From JACKII01 sp041687435 (lineage in GTDB: Bacteria > Pseudomonadota > Alphaproteobacteria > Bin95): a stretch of DNA of 64,000 bases. Below, one piece after another: positions 37,251-45,518 of the stretch (the stretch's first letter is position 1; every line of letters begins with the position of its first letter). The stretch covers positions 124,001 through 188,000 of the forward strand of contig JAWLBX010000003.1 of NCBI GenBank assembly GCA_041687435.1. The letters are read 5' to 3'. The notes beneath the pieces were generated by a model, which searched no databases, was not told the DNA's origin, and worked only from the letters and a program-made list of their open reading frames with translations. The position numbers and the translations under genes are program-made.

Positions 37251-37649
37251 ATGACGAAATTCCGCCGTGTTACCTCGCCGGAGGTCGCCGAACTGGCGCC
37301 GGAGACTTGGTCGAACTGCCTGGTCGCCGGCAATACGGTGTATATCGCCGGCCTGACCGCCCGCGATTCCTCCGGGGCGGCGCTAGCCGATGCCGATGAC
37401 GAGGCGCAGGCGCGGGTGATCTTCTCGAAGATCAGGGCGTTGTTGGAGGCTGCGGGCGGCGAAATGGCGGATGTGGTGAAAATGACGATCTATGTCACCG
37501 ACATCCGTCGGCGGGAACAGGTATGGAAAGCCCGGAAGGGCTTTTTCAGCGGCGATTTCCCGACCAGTACGCTGGTCGAGGTCTCGAAGCTGGCCGACCC
37601 GGCGATTACCGTTGAAATCGATGCCATTGCTCTTCTGGGGCCGGTATGA
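37251..37649 (+). CDS. Rid-family protein lacking the RidA arginine
   Basis: A 132-residue YjgF/YER057c/UK114 (Rid) protein with AGNTVYIAGLTARDS, the VVKMTIYVTDI core and a TVEIDAIALL end. In RidA enamine deaminases the C-terminal motif is FPARS-VEVA, where Arg105 holds the substrate acid; here the same place reads FPTSTLVEVS, so Arg is replaced by Ser. It probably belongs to one of the Rid subgroups without deaminase activity, or uses another substrate. GGAGG precedes ATG 37251 by about 10 bases. Likely co-transcribed with the dioxygenase. Confidence 0.85.
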   Translation: MTKFRRVTSPEVAELAPETWSNCLVAGNTVYIAGLTARDSSGAALADADDEAQARVIFSKIRALLEAAGGEMADVVKMTIYVTDIRRREQVWKARKGFFSGDFPTSTLVEVSKLADPAITVEIDAIALLGPV

Positions 37650-37677
37650 AGCCGCAACACCAAGCCGGGCAGATCGC

Positions 37678-38241
37678 TCAGTCGTTGTCCAGCTCGCTGT
37701 CCCAGTAGAGATAGTCGCGCCAACTCTCGTGCAAGAAATTGGGCGGGAACCCCCGCCCATGCTCCTGCAACTGAAAAACGTTCGGCTCCGCGGGCGTGTG
37801 CAGCGGCCTCATGCCCGCAACGGTGGGCATTTTATTGCCCTTGGCCAGATTGCAGGCGGAGCAGGAAGTAACGACATTTTCCCAGGTCGTGCGCCCGCCC
37901 TTGGAGCGTGGGACGACATGATCGAAGGTCAGATCGTGCGGCGGGAACCGGTCGCCGCAATACTGGCAATCGAAGCGGTCGCGCAGGAACACGTTGAACC
38001 GGGTGAATGCCGCACGCTTGGCCGGCGGCACGTATTCCTTCAGCGCGATGACCGAGGGTAGCGGCATTTCAAAGCTCGGCGAATGCACGGCTATATCGTA
38101 CTCGGCCAGCACGTTCACCCGGTCGAGAAACACAGCCTTGATCGCCTCCCGCCACGGCCAAAGCGACAGGGGAAAGTAGCTGAGCGGCCTGAAATCGGCG
38201 TTTAACACCAAGGCCGAACAATGATCCAAAGTGGCGCGCAC
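37678..38241 (-). CDS. HNH endonuclease
   Basis: A 187-residue HNH nuclease of the common chromosomal type opening LDHCSALVLNADFRPLSYFPLSLWPW. The HNH domain has zinc cysteines CQYC and CSAC, catalytic DHVVPRSKGG and the TWENVV..C..CN..KGNK motif. No restriction-system genes lie nearby; the family is vertically inherited in alphaproteobacteria and its role is unknown. GTG 38241 (AAAGGAG 10 bases upstream) fits the family N-terminus better than TTG 38283. Confidence 0.9.
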   Translation of the reverse strand: MRATLDHCSALVLNADFRPLSYFPLSLWPWREAIKAVFLDRVNVLAEYDIAVHSPSFEMPLPSVIALKEYVPPAKRAAFTRFNVFLRDRFDCQYCGDRFPPHDLTFDHVVPRSKGGRTTWENVVTSCSACNLAKGNKMPTVAGMRPLHTPAEPNVFQLQEHGRGFPPNFLHESWRDYLYWDSELDND

Positions 38242-38425
38242 CTTTGTAACGCTCCTTTGGTTGACGCGGCTCCTGCATCGCAAGTGCCGCTTTTCCCATT
38301 AGCACGAGCGATTTTGCCGCCAAGCGGTTGCCCGTTGCAACTGCTATATACATGGCAATAGTCAGCGCCTGTTACAATTGGATGTCAATCGCCTGGGTGC
38401 TGCCCGCAAACCCGAAGAGTTCTGG

Positions 38426-40240
38426 ATGACACCGCCGACTGTGTCCGCGACTGATGCGGCCGCCCGGTCTGATTGGGCAACGATTCGCATGCTGCTGCCC
38501 TATCTCTGGCCCGCCGGGGATGCCGGTGCGCGCGTGCGCGTCGTTCTGGCCATGCTCAGCATGCTGGTTGCCAAGATCGCGGTGATCTATGTACCGATTC
38601 TGTTTGGAGAGGCGATTGATTCCCTGCCTGGCCTGGCCGAGGCGGGGCCGGCTGCCGCGCTGCCACTTGGGCTGATCCTGGCCTATGGTGGCGCGCGTGT
38701 GGCCTCGTTGGCGTTTGGTGAGTTGCGCGATGCGATCTTTGCCAGTGTGGCGCAGGGCGCGATCCGCTCCATCGGGCTGGCGACGTTCCGGCACCTGCAC
38801 CGTCTTTCGCTTCGCTTCCACCTGGAACGCCAGACCGGCGGACTGTCGCGCTTTATCGAGCGCGGGACCAAGGCGATTGAAACGCTGCTGCGGTTCACCC
38901 TGTTTGCCATTCTGCCGACGCTGATCGAAATCGTTCTGGTGTTCGCCCTGTTGTGGGGGCTGCTCAACATCTGGTTTGCGGTCGTCACGATAGCGACGGT
39001 ATTTTTGTACGTAGCCTATACGGTGATTGTCACCGGTTGGCGGATCAAGCTGCGCCGACGCATGAACGAGGCCGACCAGCGGGCGAATACGCGGGCGGTC
39101 GACAGCCTGCTGAACTACGAGACCGTCAAATACTTCGGCAACGAAGGGCACGAGGCCGAACGTTTCGACGTTTCGCTGCAGCGCTATGAAAAAGCCGCGG
39201 TGGCCAACGGCCAGTCGCTCGGCCTGTTGAATATCGGCCAGTCTTTTGTGATCTCCATCGGCCTCACGGTCGTCATGATCATGGCGGCTTCGGGGATTGC
39301 TGACGGTAGCATGACGGTCGGCGATTTCGTCATGGTCAACACCTACCTGATCCAGCTTTATCAGCCGCTTGGCTTTTTCGGTTTCGCCTATCGTGAGATC
39401 AAACAGGCGTTGGTCGATATGGAACGCATGTTCGACCTGCGCCGGGTCCATCCGGAGGTGGAGGACAAGCCGAACGCGCCACCGCTGCAGGTACGGGGCG
39501 GCGAGGTGCGGTTCGAGAATGTCGAATTCGGCTACGATCCGCGCCGGCCGATTCTGAAGGGCATCAGCTTCATCGTGCCCGCCGGGAAAACGGTGGCGGT
39601 GGTCGGCCCGTCCGGTGCAGGCAAATCCACCATCAGCCGCCTGTTGTTCCGCTTCTATGATGTGAATAGCGGTCGCGTTCTGATTGATGGTCAGGATATC
39701 CGCGACGTACAGCAGGCGAGCGTGCGCGCCGTGCTAGGGATCGTCCCGCAGGATACCGTGCTTTTCAACGATACCATCACCTACAACATTGAGTATGGCC
39801 GCCCTGGCAGTACGCAAGCGGCGGTGGAGCAGGCGGCGCGGCTGGCCCGTATCCATGACTTCATCGCATCGACGCCGGACGGCTACGATACCATGGTTGG
39901 CGAACGTGGTTTGAAGCTTTCGGGCGGCGAGAAGCAGCGCGTGGCGATCGCTCGAACGATCCTGAAAGACCCGCCGATCCTGCTGTTCGACGAGGCGACG
40001 AGTGCGTTGGACACGGAAACCGAGCAGGCCATCCAGCAGAATCTTCGGGAATTGGCGCGGGGCAAGACAACACTGGTCATCGCGCACCGGCTGTCCACCG
40101 TGGTCGATGCAGACGAGATTCTGGTGCTGGAGGCCGGCCGGATCGTGGAGCGAGGCCGGCATCGCGATCTGGTTGCCCGCGGCGGCGTCTATGCCGCCAT
40201 GTGGGCACGCCAGCAGGAAGATCCGGACGCCGACGCCTAG
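38426..40240 (+). CDS. ABC exporter, Atm1/HMT1-like
   Basis: A 604-residue half-transporter: six membrane helices (about 25-320), then an ATPase domain with VVGPSGAGKST, Q-loop PQDTVLF, signature LSGGEKQRVAIA and LLFDEATSALD. LSRFIERGTKAIETLLRF and NYETVKYFGNE are hallmarks of the Atm1/HMT1 group, which exports glutathione-linked or Fe-S-related compounds and heavy-metal conjugates. TTG 38378 is in frame, but ATG 38426 with GAAGAG is chosen. It diverges from the HNH gene and overlaps the end of the convergent CitE-like gene by 4 bases. Confidence 0.92.
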   Translation: MTPPTVSATDAAARSDWATIRMLLPYLWPAGDAGARVRVVLAMLSMLVAKIAVIYVPILFGEAIDSLPGLAEAGPAAALPLGLILAYGGARVASLAFGELRDAIFASVAQGAIRSIGLATFRHLHRLSLRFHLERQTGGLSRFIERGTKAIETLLRFTLFAILPTLIEIVLVFALLWGLLNIWFAVVTIATVFLYVAYTVIVTGWRIKLRRRMNEADQRANTRAVDSLLNYETVKYFGNEGHEAERFDVSLQRYEKAAVANGQSLGLLNIGQSFVISIGLTVVMIMAASGIADGSMTVGDFVMVNTYLIQLYQPLGFFGFAYREIKQALVDMERMFDLRRVHPEVEDKPNAPPLQVRGGEVRFENVEFGYDPRRPILKGISFIVPAGKTVAVVGPSGAGKSTISRLLFRFYDVNSGRVLIDGQDIRDVQQASVRAVLGIVPQDTVLFNDTITYNIEYGRPGSTQAAVEQAARLARIHDFIASTPDGYDTMVGERGLKLSGGEKQRVAIARTILKDPPILLFDEATSALDTETEQAIQQNLRELARGKTTLVIAHRLSTVVDADEILVLEAGRIVERGRHRDLVARGGVYAAMWARQQEDPDADA

Positions 40241-41115
40241 GCTGCGGTGTCAATCGCGGCGATCAGGGCCAGTGTCCGACGAGCCTTCTCCACAATCGGG
40301 TAATCGACGAAATAGCCATCGACTTGGATGGATGCACTGCCCGCTGCCTCTGCTTTGTCGAATGCCGCGACGATTGTCTTGGCATAGGCGACCTGGTCTG
40401 CCGATGGCGTGAAGGCTGCATTGGCTGCTGCGATCTGGCCAGGATGAATGCAAAGTTTGCCTTGAAAGCCCAGCGCCTTGGCGGTCGCGCAGGAGGCCGC
40501 GAACGCTTCGCTTTCCTGCAGGTGGATGAACACCGTATCGATCGGCGGCTCCAACCCGGCCGCACGGCTGACGCTGACCATCTGGTGCCGGATCGGCAGA
40601 AGTTCACCCTCGCCCAGGCTCCAATCCCGGCCAATGTCCAGCGTGTAGTCGCCTGCGCCGAAGGACAGGCGCTTGACCCGGGTCGCCGCCGCGGCGATGG
40701 CGCCCAGCGCCTGCTCGGCCCTGGCCGTTTCGATGATCGGGATCAGGTCGACGCTGCCTTCGGGCAGGCCCGCCTCGCGCTCGCACTGTGCCAGGAGCCA
40801 TTCGGCTGTGGCAAGTTCAGCGGGGCTTTCCAGCTTGGGCAGGATGATGCCGTCGAGCCAGGGACCGACCACCGCCTGAAAATCGCCGTAAGCAAACGGA
40901 GTCGAAAGCGCGTTCACCCGAACATAACAGAGAGGGCGCCGCGGCGCGTGGCGTGCTCTCAGGGCTGCGGTGACGGCGGCACGGGCCGCGGGCTTCTCGG
41001 CAATAGCGACCGCGTCCTCCAGGTCGAGGATGACGGCATCGGCGCCGGCGTCGAACACCTTGGCGACTCGGCGCGGATGGTTGCCGGGGGTGAACAGCAG
41101 GGTGCGGAACGGCAT
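40237..41115 (-). CDS. HpcH/HpaI aldolase/citrate-lyase-beta (CitE)-like CoA-ester lyase
   Basis: About 292 residues, TIM-barrel lyase family. Seen: FRTLLFTPGNHPRRVAKVFDAGADAVILDLEDAV, YVRVNAL, IILPKLES, IIETARA, FGAGDYTLDIG and KLCIHPGQIAAANAAF, with the Arg, Glu and Asp residues that bind Mg2+ and the CoA ester. Such enzymes cleave citryl-, malyl- or citramalyl-CoA. The start is uncertain: ATG 41115 matches the family length, while ATG 41151 is also in frame; neither has a strong ribosome site. No citrate lyase subunits are adjacent. Confidence 0.88.
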   Translation of the reverse strand: MPFRTLLFTPGNHPRRVAKVFDAGADAVILDLEDAVAIAEKPAARAAVTAALRARHAPRRPLCYVRVNALSTPFAYGDFQAVVGPWLDGIILPKLESPAELATAEWLLAQCEREAGLPEGSVDLIPIIETARAEQALGAIAAAATRVKRLSFGAGDYTLDIGRDWSLGEGELLPIRHQMVSVSRAAGLEPPIDTVFIHLQESEAFAASCATAKALGFQGKLCIHPGQIAAANAAFTPSADQVAYAKTIVAAFDKAEAAGSASIQVDGYFVDYPIVEKARRTLALIAAIDTAA

Positions 41116-41183
41116 GGGGCTGACAGTTTGATCCGGAACGGGAATGTACATCCTATGAGTCGATGCCGCGCTCGCAATGGTGA

Positions 41184-41212
41184 TTGACAAAATAGGAAAA
41201 ATAGCCTATAAA
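41184..41212 (+). promoter_or_regulatory. Near-consensus sigma-70 promoter
   Basis: TTGACA (41184-41189), 17-base AT-rich spacer, TATAAA (41207-41212). This is the best promoter match I noticed in the window. The start point should fall at about 41218-41220, directly on the ATG of the small ORF that follows, predicting a leaderless message. Confidence 0.75.
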
Positions 41213-41218
41213 ACCGGC

Positions 41219-41512
41219 ATGCCAAATATGAACACGATCTTGTCCCGTCAACTGGTGCTGGAGCGCCAGTTCGATGGTCCGGTGCCGCACCACCGCCGCC
41301 CCCAGTTGAGGCAGGTTTCTGCCGCACCGTTTCCGCCTGCCCGAATGGTTACGGGCGCAATCGCCCGCCGCCGCGGGGAATTGAGTGCAGAAGCTGCGGC
41401 ATTCGATCCGGCGCTGCTGCGGATGAGCGGCTTCCTGACCGAGGCGGTCTTGGCGGTGCGCGGACGAGCATCTGGAAATGCTCCGGCGCAGCTATCGCCG
41501 GCAGCGGATTAG
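41219..41512 (+). CDS. Small hypothetical protein behind a strong promoter
   Basis: A 97-residue frame starting ATG 41219, where transcription from the adjacent promoter is expected to begin. The product is Arg- and Ala-rich (ARRRGELSAEAAAFDPALL) with no signal peptide or recognised domain. In the +1 frame from 41460, ADEHLEMLRRSYRRQR looks protein-like, so the true product might shift frame near 41459. It ends overlapping the convergent TIGR03084 gene by 4 bases. It may be a real small protein, a regulatory RNA with a fortuitous frame, or a decayed gene. Confidence 0.45.
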   Translation: MPNMNTILSRQLVLERQFDGPVPHHRRPQLRQVSAAPFPPARMVTGAIARRRGELSAEAAAFDPALLRMSGFLTEAVLAVRGRASGNAPAQLSPAAD

Positions 41513-42300
41513 GACCATGCCCGCTCGCCCGGTGCCGGCGGGGTGCGCGGTGGGCCGGCGAAGCATTGGGCTATGGCCATCCATTTTTGCGCCGGTTCGC
41601 CGACAACGGTCAGATTGGTGTCAGCAATGTTTCGGCCTTGCGTTACCACCTGACAGAATTCCAGCGCAGAGCCCTCCACCCGGTCGGTCTCGCTCGGCTC
41701 GCCCCACTCCCAGACCGCGCTGGATGGTGCGATGAGGCGGACATAGGGTGTTGTGGGTGCCGGTGGTTCCTCGCCCTGGTTGGCAAAGGTCCAGCCGTAG
41801 GTGCGGACGCCGATTTCGGCGATGTTGCGGATACGGTCAAAGTGTTCGCGCGGCGCGTGCAGCATGTCGTAGATGTCCTGCGCGTGCGCCCAGGTCTCCA
41901 TCTGCCGGGCGGTTGCGCACATGCGAACGCTCATCGACGGGCCGACCCAGAGGACACGATCTTTTGGGTCGCGCGCGCTCAGCAAGTCACAGAGTTGCCG
42001 GAAATAGCCGTACCATTGATCGCGTAGCGCTGCGCCAGTCTGCATGTGTGGCCCAATGCCTTCGCCGCCAACGCCGCTTTCGCGTACCGACTTGCGTTTT
42101 TCCAGCAGGTCGAGGAATGCGGCTTCGTCCGTCATGGAGAGCACAGCCATCCAGTCGCCCATATGCAGGTGCTGGACCACATCGTTCGGCGTCCAGCCCT
42201 TGAAAGGTGTGGGCCTGTCCCAGTCCTCTGGCTTCAGCCGGTCCAGGAAAACATAGAAATCCGAACCTTCGGCGCGTAGGTCTTCGGCTTGGGGAACCAT
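41509..42300 (-). CDS. TIGR03084-family putative metal-binding protein (DinB-like)
   Basis: A 263-residue protein with the mycothiol-dependent maleylpyruvate isomerase/DinB-like fold. FKGWTPNDVVQHLHMGDW (metal His) and ARQMETWAHAQDIYDML are the family's metal-ligand regions. Function is unproven; relatives are thiol-dependent isomerases or transferases. ATG 42300 is preceded by AGAAAG. It lies 22 bases after the dimeric-barrel gene on the same strand and probably shares its message. Confidence 0.85.
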   Translation of the reverse strand: MVPQAEDLRAEGSDFYVFLDRLKPEDWDRPTPFKGWTPNDVVQHLHMGDWMAVLSMTDEAAFLDLLEKRKSVRESGVGGEGIGPHMQTGAALRDQWYGYFRQLCDLLSARDPKDRVLWVGPSMSVRMCATARQMETWAHAQDIYDMLHAPREHFDRIRNIAEIGVRTYGWTFANQGEEPPAPTTPYVRLIAPSSAVWEWGEPSETDRVEGSALEFCQVVTQGRNIADTNLTVVGEPAQKWMAIAQCFAGPPRTPPAPGERAWS

Positions 42301-42322
42301 GTCGGTTTCTTTCTGCGGGCGG

Positions 42323-43042
42323 TTACCAGGCAAACCGCTGGTGGCTTGCAATCGGGCGGTAGACGTTCCAGGCTTTGTTGGCGGCCAGTTTCAGGCCATA
42401 GGCCTCCCACTCCGCTAGTTCTGCCCTGGCCTCCGCGCACATGGTCTCGGGATCGGCCAGGGTTTGCAGGCAATGCGGGCCTTCCCATTCATAGAGCGCC
42501 AGGTATTTCGGCCCCATCTTCCGGTCGCCCAGGCGCGGGTCGGATTTCACCCGGAAGCGCGCGCCAGAGACGTATCCCGGCACACGGGTCAGGTTTGGCA
42601 CGTGGCTGTGGTCATACCAAGCGTTCCACTCCGCCTCTTTCGACGGGTCGTTGCAGTCCGCCATGACGACACTGATATAGCGGTCTTGGCTCAGCAGCGG
42701 ATGGCCGAGATGTGTACCGCTGATCTGCTCGTAGACGTTGGAGACCACGTCGGTCTTGCCGGGAATCGCATCGAAACGCGCCCGCTCTTCCACCGCGCGC
42801 GGGTCTTTCAGGGCCGGGTCGGCGGCCATGACCCGGGCCATGGCGTCCATGTTCTCCACTCCGTAGAGCGCCAAGTATTTGGTCGTACCCTTGATGTTCA
42901 GATAGCGCCGGCCCCAAAGCCAGCCGGGAATCTCCAGCAGGCGCGGCACGTGGTGATAGTACCAGGCATTGAACGCCTCCTCGTGCTCCGGCGCGATATT
43001 CGCCTGAACCAGAAGCAGCAGGGGGCCGGTGTGGGCATCCAT
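42323..43042 (-). CDS. Tandem dimeric alpha+beta barrel (EthD-like) protein
   Basis: A 239-residue protein built of two ferredoxin-like repeats: FNAWYYHHVPRLLEIPGWLWGRRY (about 24-47) and WNAWYDHSHVPNLTRVPGYVSGARF (about 138-162), each followed by KYLALY. This is the EthD/dimeric-barrel pattern, used by small oxygenases, isomerases and haem-handling enzymes. The paired N-W-Y..H may form the active site. It lies between the VIT transporter and TIGR03084 genes in one minus-strand unit; a second such protein is encoded at 43955. Confidence 0.82.
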   Translation of the reverse strand: MDAHTGPLLLLVQANIAPEHEEAFNAWYYHHVPRLLEIPGWLWGRRYLNIKGTTKYLALYGVENMDAMARVMAADPALKDPRAVEERARFDAIPGKTDVVSNVYEQISGTHLGHPLLSQDRYISVVMADCNDPSKEAEWNAWYDHSHVPNLTRVPGYVSGARFRVKSDPRLGDRKMGPKYLALYEWEGPHCLQTLADPETMCAEARAELAEWEAYGLKLAANKAWNVYRPIASHQRFAW

Positions 43043-43078
43043 CAGGGTCGTTCCCTCGGGTATCGGTTTTGCCCCAGC

Positions 43079-43801
43079 TTAACCGATCAGGCCCTTGAGC
43101 CAATAGCCGACAGCGTAGGAAACGCCGGCCGCTCCCATGCCGATAGCCAGCGTCTCCAGTCCGGAGCGCCACCAGGGCGTCAGCGCCCAGAGCGATTTTG
43201 CGGCGCCGATCACGAAAAACACCACGCCGGTTGCACCGATAGCCCAGGCGAACGGGTTGGCGATGTTGAACACGAACGGCACCAGCGGCACCGCCCCGCA
43301 AATGACGAACGCGCTGAAGGTTGCAAGCCCGGCTTTGACCGCGTTCCGGCCTTCCGGCAGCACGCCGAATTCCTCCACCAGCATGATTTCGATCCACGTG
43401 TCCTCGTTTGCCGTGATCGCATCCAGCGCCTTTTCAAGAGTCGTGCCTCGCAGCCCCTTGCCGATCAGAATTTGCCGCATCTCCTCCCGCTCGCCTTCCG
43501 GTACGTCGCGGATGTGCTGCGCTTCCATCGCCCGGAGCCGTTTGACATCATCCGATTCGGATTTCACCGCACTGTAATTGCTGGCGGCCATGGAAAAGCC
43601 GTCCGCCAACAGGTTCGCGAGGCCCAGGATGATGATCACCTGCCATTCCAAGGCCGCGCCGACAACGCCGGAAACGATGGCGAATGTCGTTACCGCACCG
43701 TCGATGCCGCCCAGAATCCAATCGCTGACATAGCTGTTTTTTTTCTTGCCATGGATCCGTTCCTGAATGGCTCTGGTGCTGTGGCTATGTTCCAGCGACA
43801 T
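43079..43801 (-). CDS. VIT1/CCC1-family Fe2+/Mn2+ transporter
   Basis: A 240-residue membrane protein of the vacuolar-iron-transporter family: SDWILGGIDGAVTTFAIVSGVVGA (helix 1), LGLANLLADGFSMAASNY (helix 2), the cytoplasmic metal-binding helical insert with several Glu (about 78-135), then three more helices. It removes or stores ferrous iron or manganese by proton exchange. GGAAG precedes ATG 43801 by about 8 bases. First gene of the minus-strand unit with the dimeric-barrel and TIGR03084 genes. Confidence 0.92.
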   Translation of the reverse strand: MSLEHSHSTRAIQERIHGKKKNSYVSDWILGGIDGAVTTFAIVSGVVGAALEWQVIIILGLANLLADGFSMAASNYSAVKSESDDVKRLRAMEAQHIRDVPEGEREEMRQILIGKGLRGTTLEKALDAITANEDTWIEIMLVEEFGVLPEGRNAVKAGLATFSAFVICGAVPLVPFVFNIANPFAWAIGATGVVFFVIGAAKSLWALTPWWRSGLETLAIGMGAAGVSYAVGYWLKGLIG

Positions 43802-43820
43802 ATATTCGCTTCCTGGTTGA

Positions 43821-43839
43821 GGCCCTGCGTGACAGGGCC
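43821..43839. other. Hairpin upstream of the VIT transporter gene
   Basis: GGCCCTG-CGTGA-CAGGGCC lies 19 bases upstream of ATG 43801 and would be in its leader. It could be a regulatory structure; no T-run supports a terminator on that strand, while CTTTAGG follows it on the plus strand. Confidence 0.35.
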
Positions 43840-43954
43840 CTTTAGGTGGCTTTGCGGCGGGCCTGCGGACCCATGCTGCTATTACGCCGTTTGGCCGGTT
43901 GCGTGCAGTGTGCCAGGATGGCGCCCTCGCCGTTTGGGTAAGGAGACAGGTATC

Positions 43955-44620
43955 ATGCCGCTACTCGGTTCCGGAATGCTGATGACTTTCACGGAAGTGC
44001 CGGAAGAGCACGAGCAGGACTTCAACGAGTGGTACAACCGCGAACATATCGATGAGCGCACGCAGTTGCCGGGTTTTCTGCGCTCGCGCCGCTATGTGGC
44101 GTGCGAAGGTACGGCCTCGCCGAAGTATATCGCCTGGTACGAGACGCGCGACGTTAGCGATCTGGCAGCGCCTGGCTATATGGCGTTGTTGGCCGACCAG
44201 ACGCCCTGGTCGAAGCGGGTGATGGCCCGGTTCTCGCTGTTCGAGCGGTTCACGCTCAAGGTAACGGTGGATCAGATTTTCGGCTTTGCCGGCGCGCTGT
44301 CCCTGGTGCGGTTCCAGGCGCCGGAAGATGAGGATGCGCAGGCGGCCTTGCGGGCGCATATCGAAGGCGAACTGTTGCCCGGTGCTATCGACAAATCCGG
44401 CATGACCGGTGGCTGCCTGCTGGAGAACGATCTTGATGTTGCCAACGCGCCGCTGCGGCACCAAGGGCAACCGGTTCCGGCAGATCAGACGGTGGAATGG
44501 CTGCTGGCCCTGGAAGGCGGCGACAGTGCCACGGTTAGTGACGTTGCGGCGGCCGTTGCGGCGGAACTGGAAGGGGCGGAAGCCCTGCACTACCGATTTG
44601 TGTTTGGCACCAGCCGTTGA
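43955..44620 (+). CDS. Tandem dimeric alpha+beta barrel (EthD-like) protein, second copy
   Basis: A 221-residue protein. The first repeat is clear (DFNEWYNREHIDERTQLPGFLRSRRY, then KYIAWYE), and the second half (ALSLVRFQAPEDED...) is a weaker barrel repeat that has lost the W-Y..H pattern. Related in design to the gene at 42323 but divergent. AAGGAGACAGG before ATG 43955 fixes the start, although the frame is open far upstream. Its last 86 bases overlap the tail of rfbA on the other strand. Confidence 0.82.
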   Translation: MPLLGSGMLMTFTEVPEEHEQDFNEWYNREHIDERTQLPGFLRSRRYVACEGTASPKYIAWYETRDVSDLAAPGYMALLADQTPWSKRVMARFSLFERFTLKVTVDQIFGFAGALSLVRFQAPEDEDAQAALRAHIEGELLPGAIDKSGMTGGCLLENDLDVANAPLRHQGQPVPADQTVEWLLALEGGDSATVSDVAAAVAAELEGAEALHYRFVFGTSR

Positions 44621-45518
44621 GGCTGAAAGATGCCGCGCGCTCGCCCAGCAGGCCGAGCAGGTAGGCACCATAACCGCTTTGGCGGAGAGGGGTGGCCAGT
44701 GCTGCCAACTCCGCATCGCCGATCCAGCCCTGGCGCCAGGCGATTTCCTCCGGGCAGGCAATGCGCAGGCCCTGTCTCTGCTCCAGCGTGCGGATGAATA
44801 CGGCGGAATCCAGCAGCGTTTCGTGCGTGCCGGCGTCGAGCCAGGCGAAGCCGCGGCCCATCAATTCCACATGCAACCGGCCCTGTTCCAGATAGGCCCG
44901 GTTCACATCCGTAATTTCCAGCTCGCCGCGCGGTGAGGGGTGGAGCGTTGCGGCGATATCCACCACGCTATTGTCGTAGAAATAGAGCCCCGTAACTGCG
45001 TAGGGGCTGGGTGCGGCCGGTGGTTTTTCCTCGATCCCTGTGGGCCGTCCGTCGGGACTGAAGGCGAGGACGCCATAGCGTTCCGGATCCTGCACCCAAT
45101 AGCCGAAGACAGTGGCGCCATCCTCTCGATTGACCGCGGTGCGGACCAGTTCCGGCAGCCCTTGGCCGTAGAAGATATTGTCTCCCAGAACCAGCGCTAC
45201 CCGCTGCGCGCCGATGAAGCGTCGCCCGATCAGAAACGCCTCCGCGATGCCGTTGGGTTCCGGTTGCGCGGCATACGTAAACGCGACACCCCAGCGGCTG
45301 CCATCGCCCAGCAACCTCTGGAACAGGGGCAGGTCGTGCGGGGTGGAAATCACCAATATCTCGCGGATCCCCGCCAGCATCAGCACGCTGAGCGGGTAGT
45401 AGATCATGGGCTTGTCATAGACTGGTAACAGTTGCTTGGAGAGGCCGTGCGTGACCGGGTGCAGGCGCGTGCCGCTGCCGCCGGCCAGAACGATGCCCTT
45501 GGGCGCTCCGCCGCTCAT
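44535..45518 (-). CDS. rfbA: Glucose-1-phosphate thymidylyltransferase
   Basis: A 327-residue RfbA/RmlA: VLAGGSGTRLHPVT (residues 11-24), LPVYDKPMIYYPLSVLMLAGIREIL, VLGDNIFYGQGL, VTGLYFYD, LEITDVNRAYLEQG and AWLDAGTHETLL. It makes dTDP-glucose for rhamnose synthesis. The normal family end is at GYGAYLLGLLGE (about residue 293); here a further 35 residues, rich in Pro, Gln and Arg, run into the convergent gene on the other strand. The usual stop has probably been lost. Start ATG 45518 overlaps rfbD by 4 bases. Confidence 0.93.
   Translation of the reverse strand: MSGGAPKGIVLAGGSGTRLHPVTHGLSKQLLPVYDKPMIYYPLSVLMLAGIREILVISTPHDLPLFQRLLGDGSRWGVAFTYAAQPEPNGIAEAFLIGRRFIGAQRVALVLGDNIFYGQGLPELVRTAVNREDGATVFGYWVQDPERYGVLAFSPDGRPTGIEEKPPAAPSPYAVTGLYFYDNSVVDIAATLHPSPRGELEITDVNRAYLEQGRLHVELMGRGFAWLDAGTHETLLDSAVFIRTLEQRQGLRIACPEEIAWRQGWIGDAELAALATPLRQSGYGAYLLGLLGERAASFSLNGWCQTQIGSAGLPPLPVPPQRPPQRH

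Noticed and set aside
42464..43954. Upstream extension of the tandem-barrel protein at 43955 (frame open from 42464)
   Set aside because: The extension is antisense to the VIT and first tandem-barrel genes; the ribosome site AAGGAG is directly before ATG 43955.
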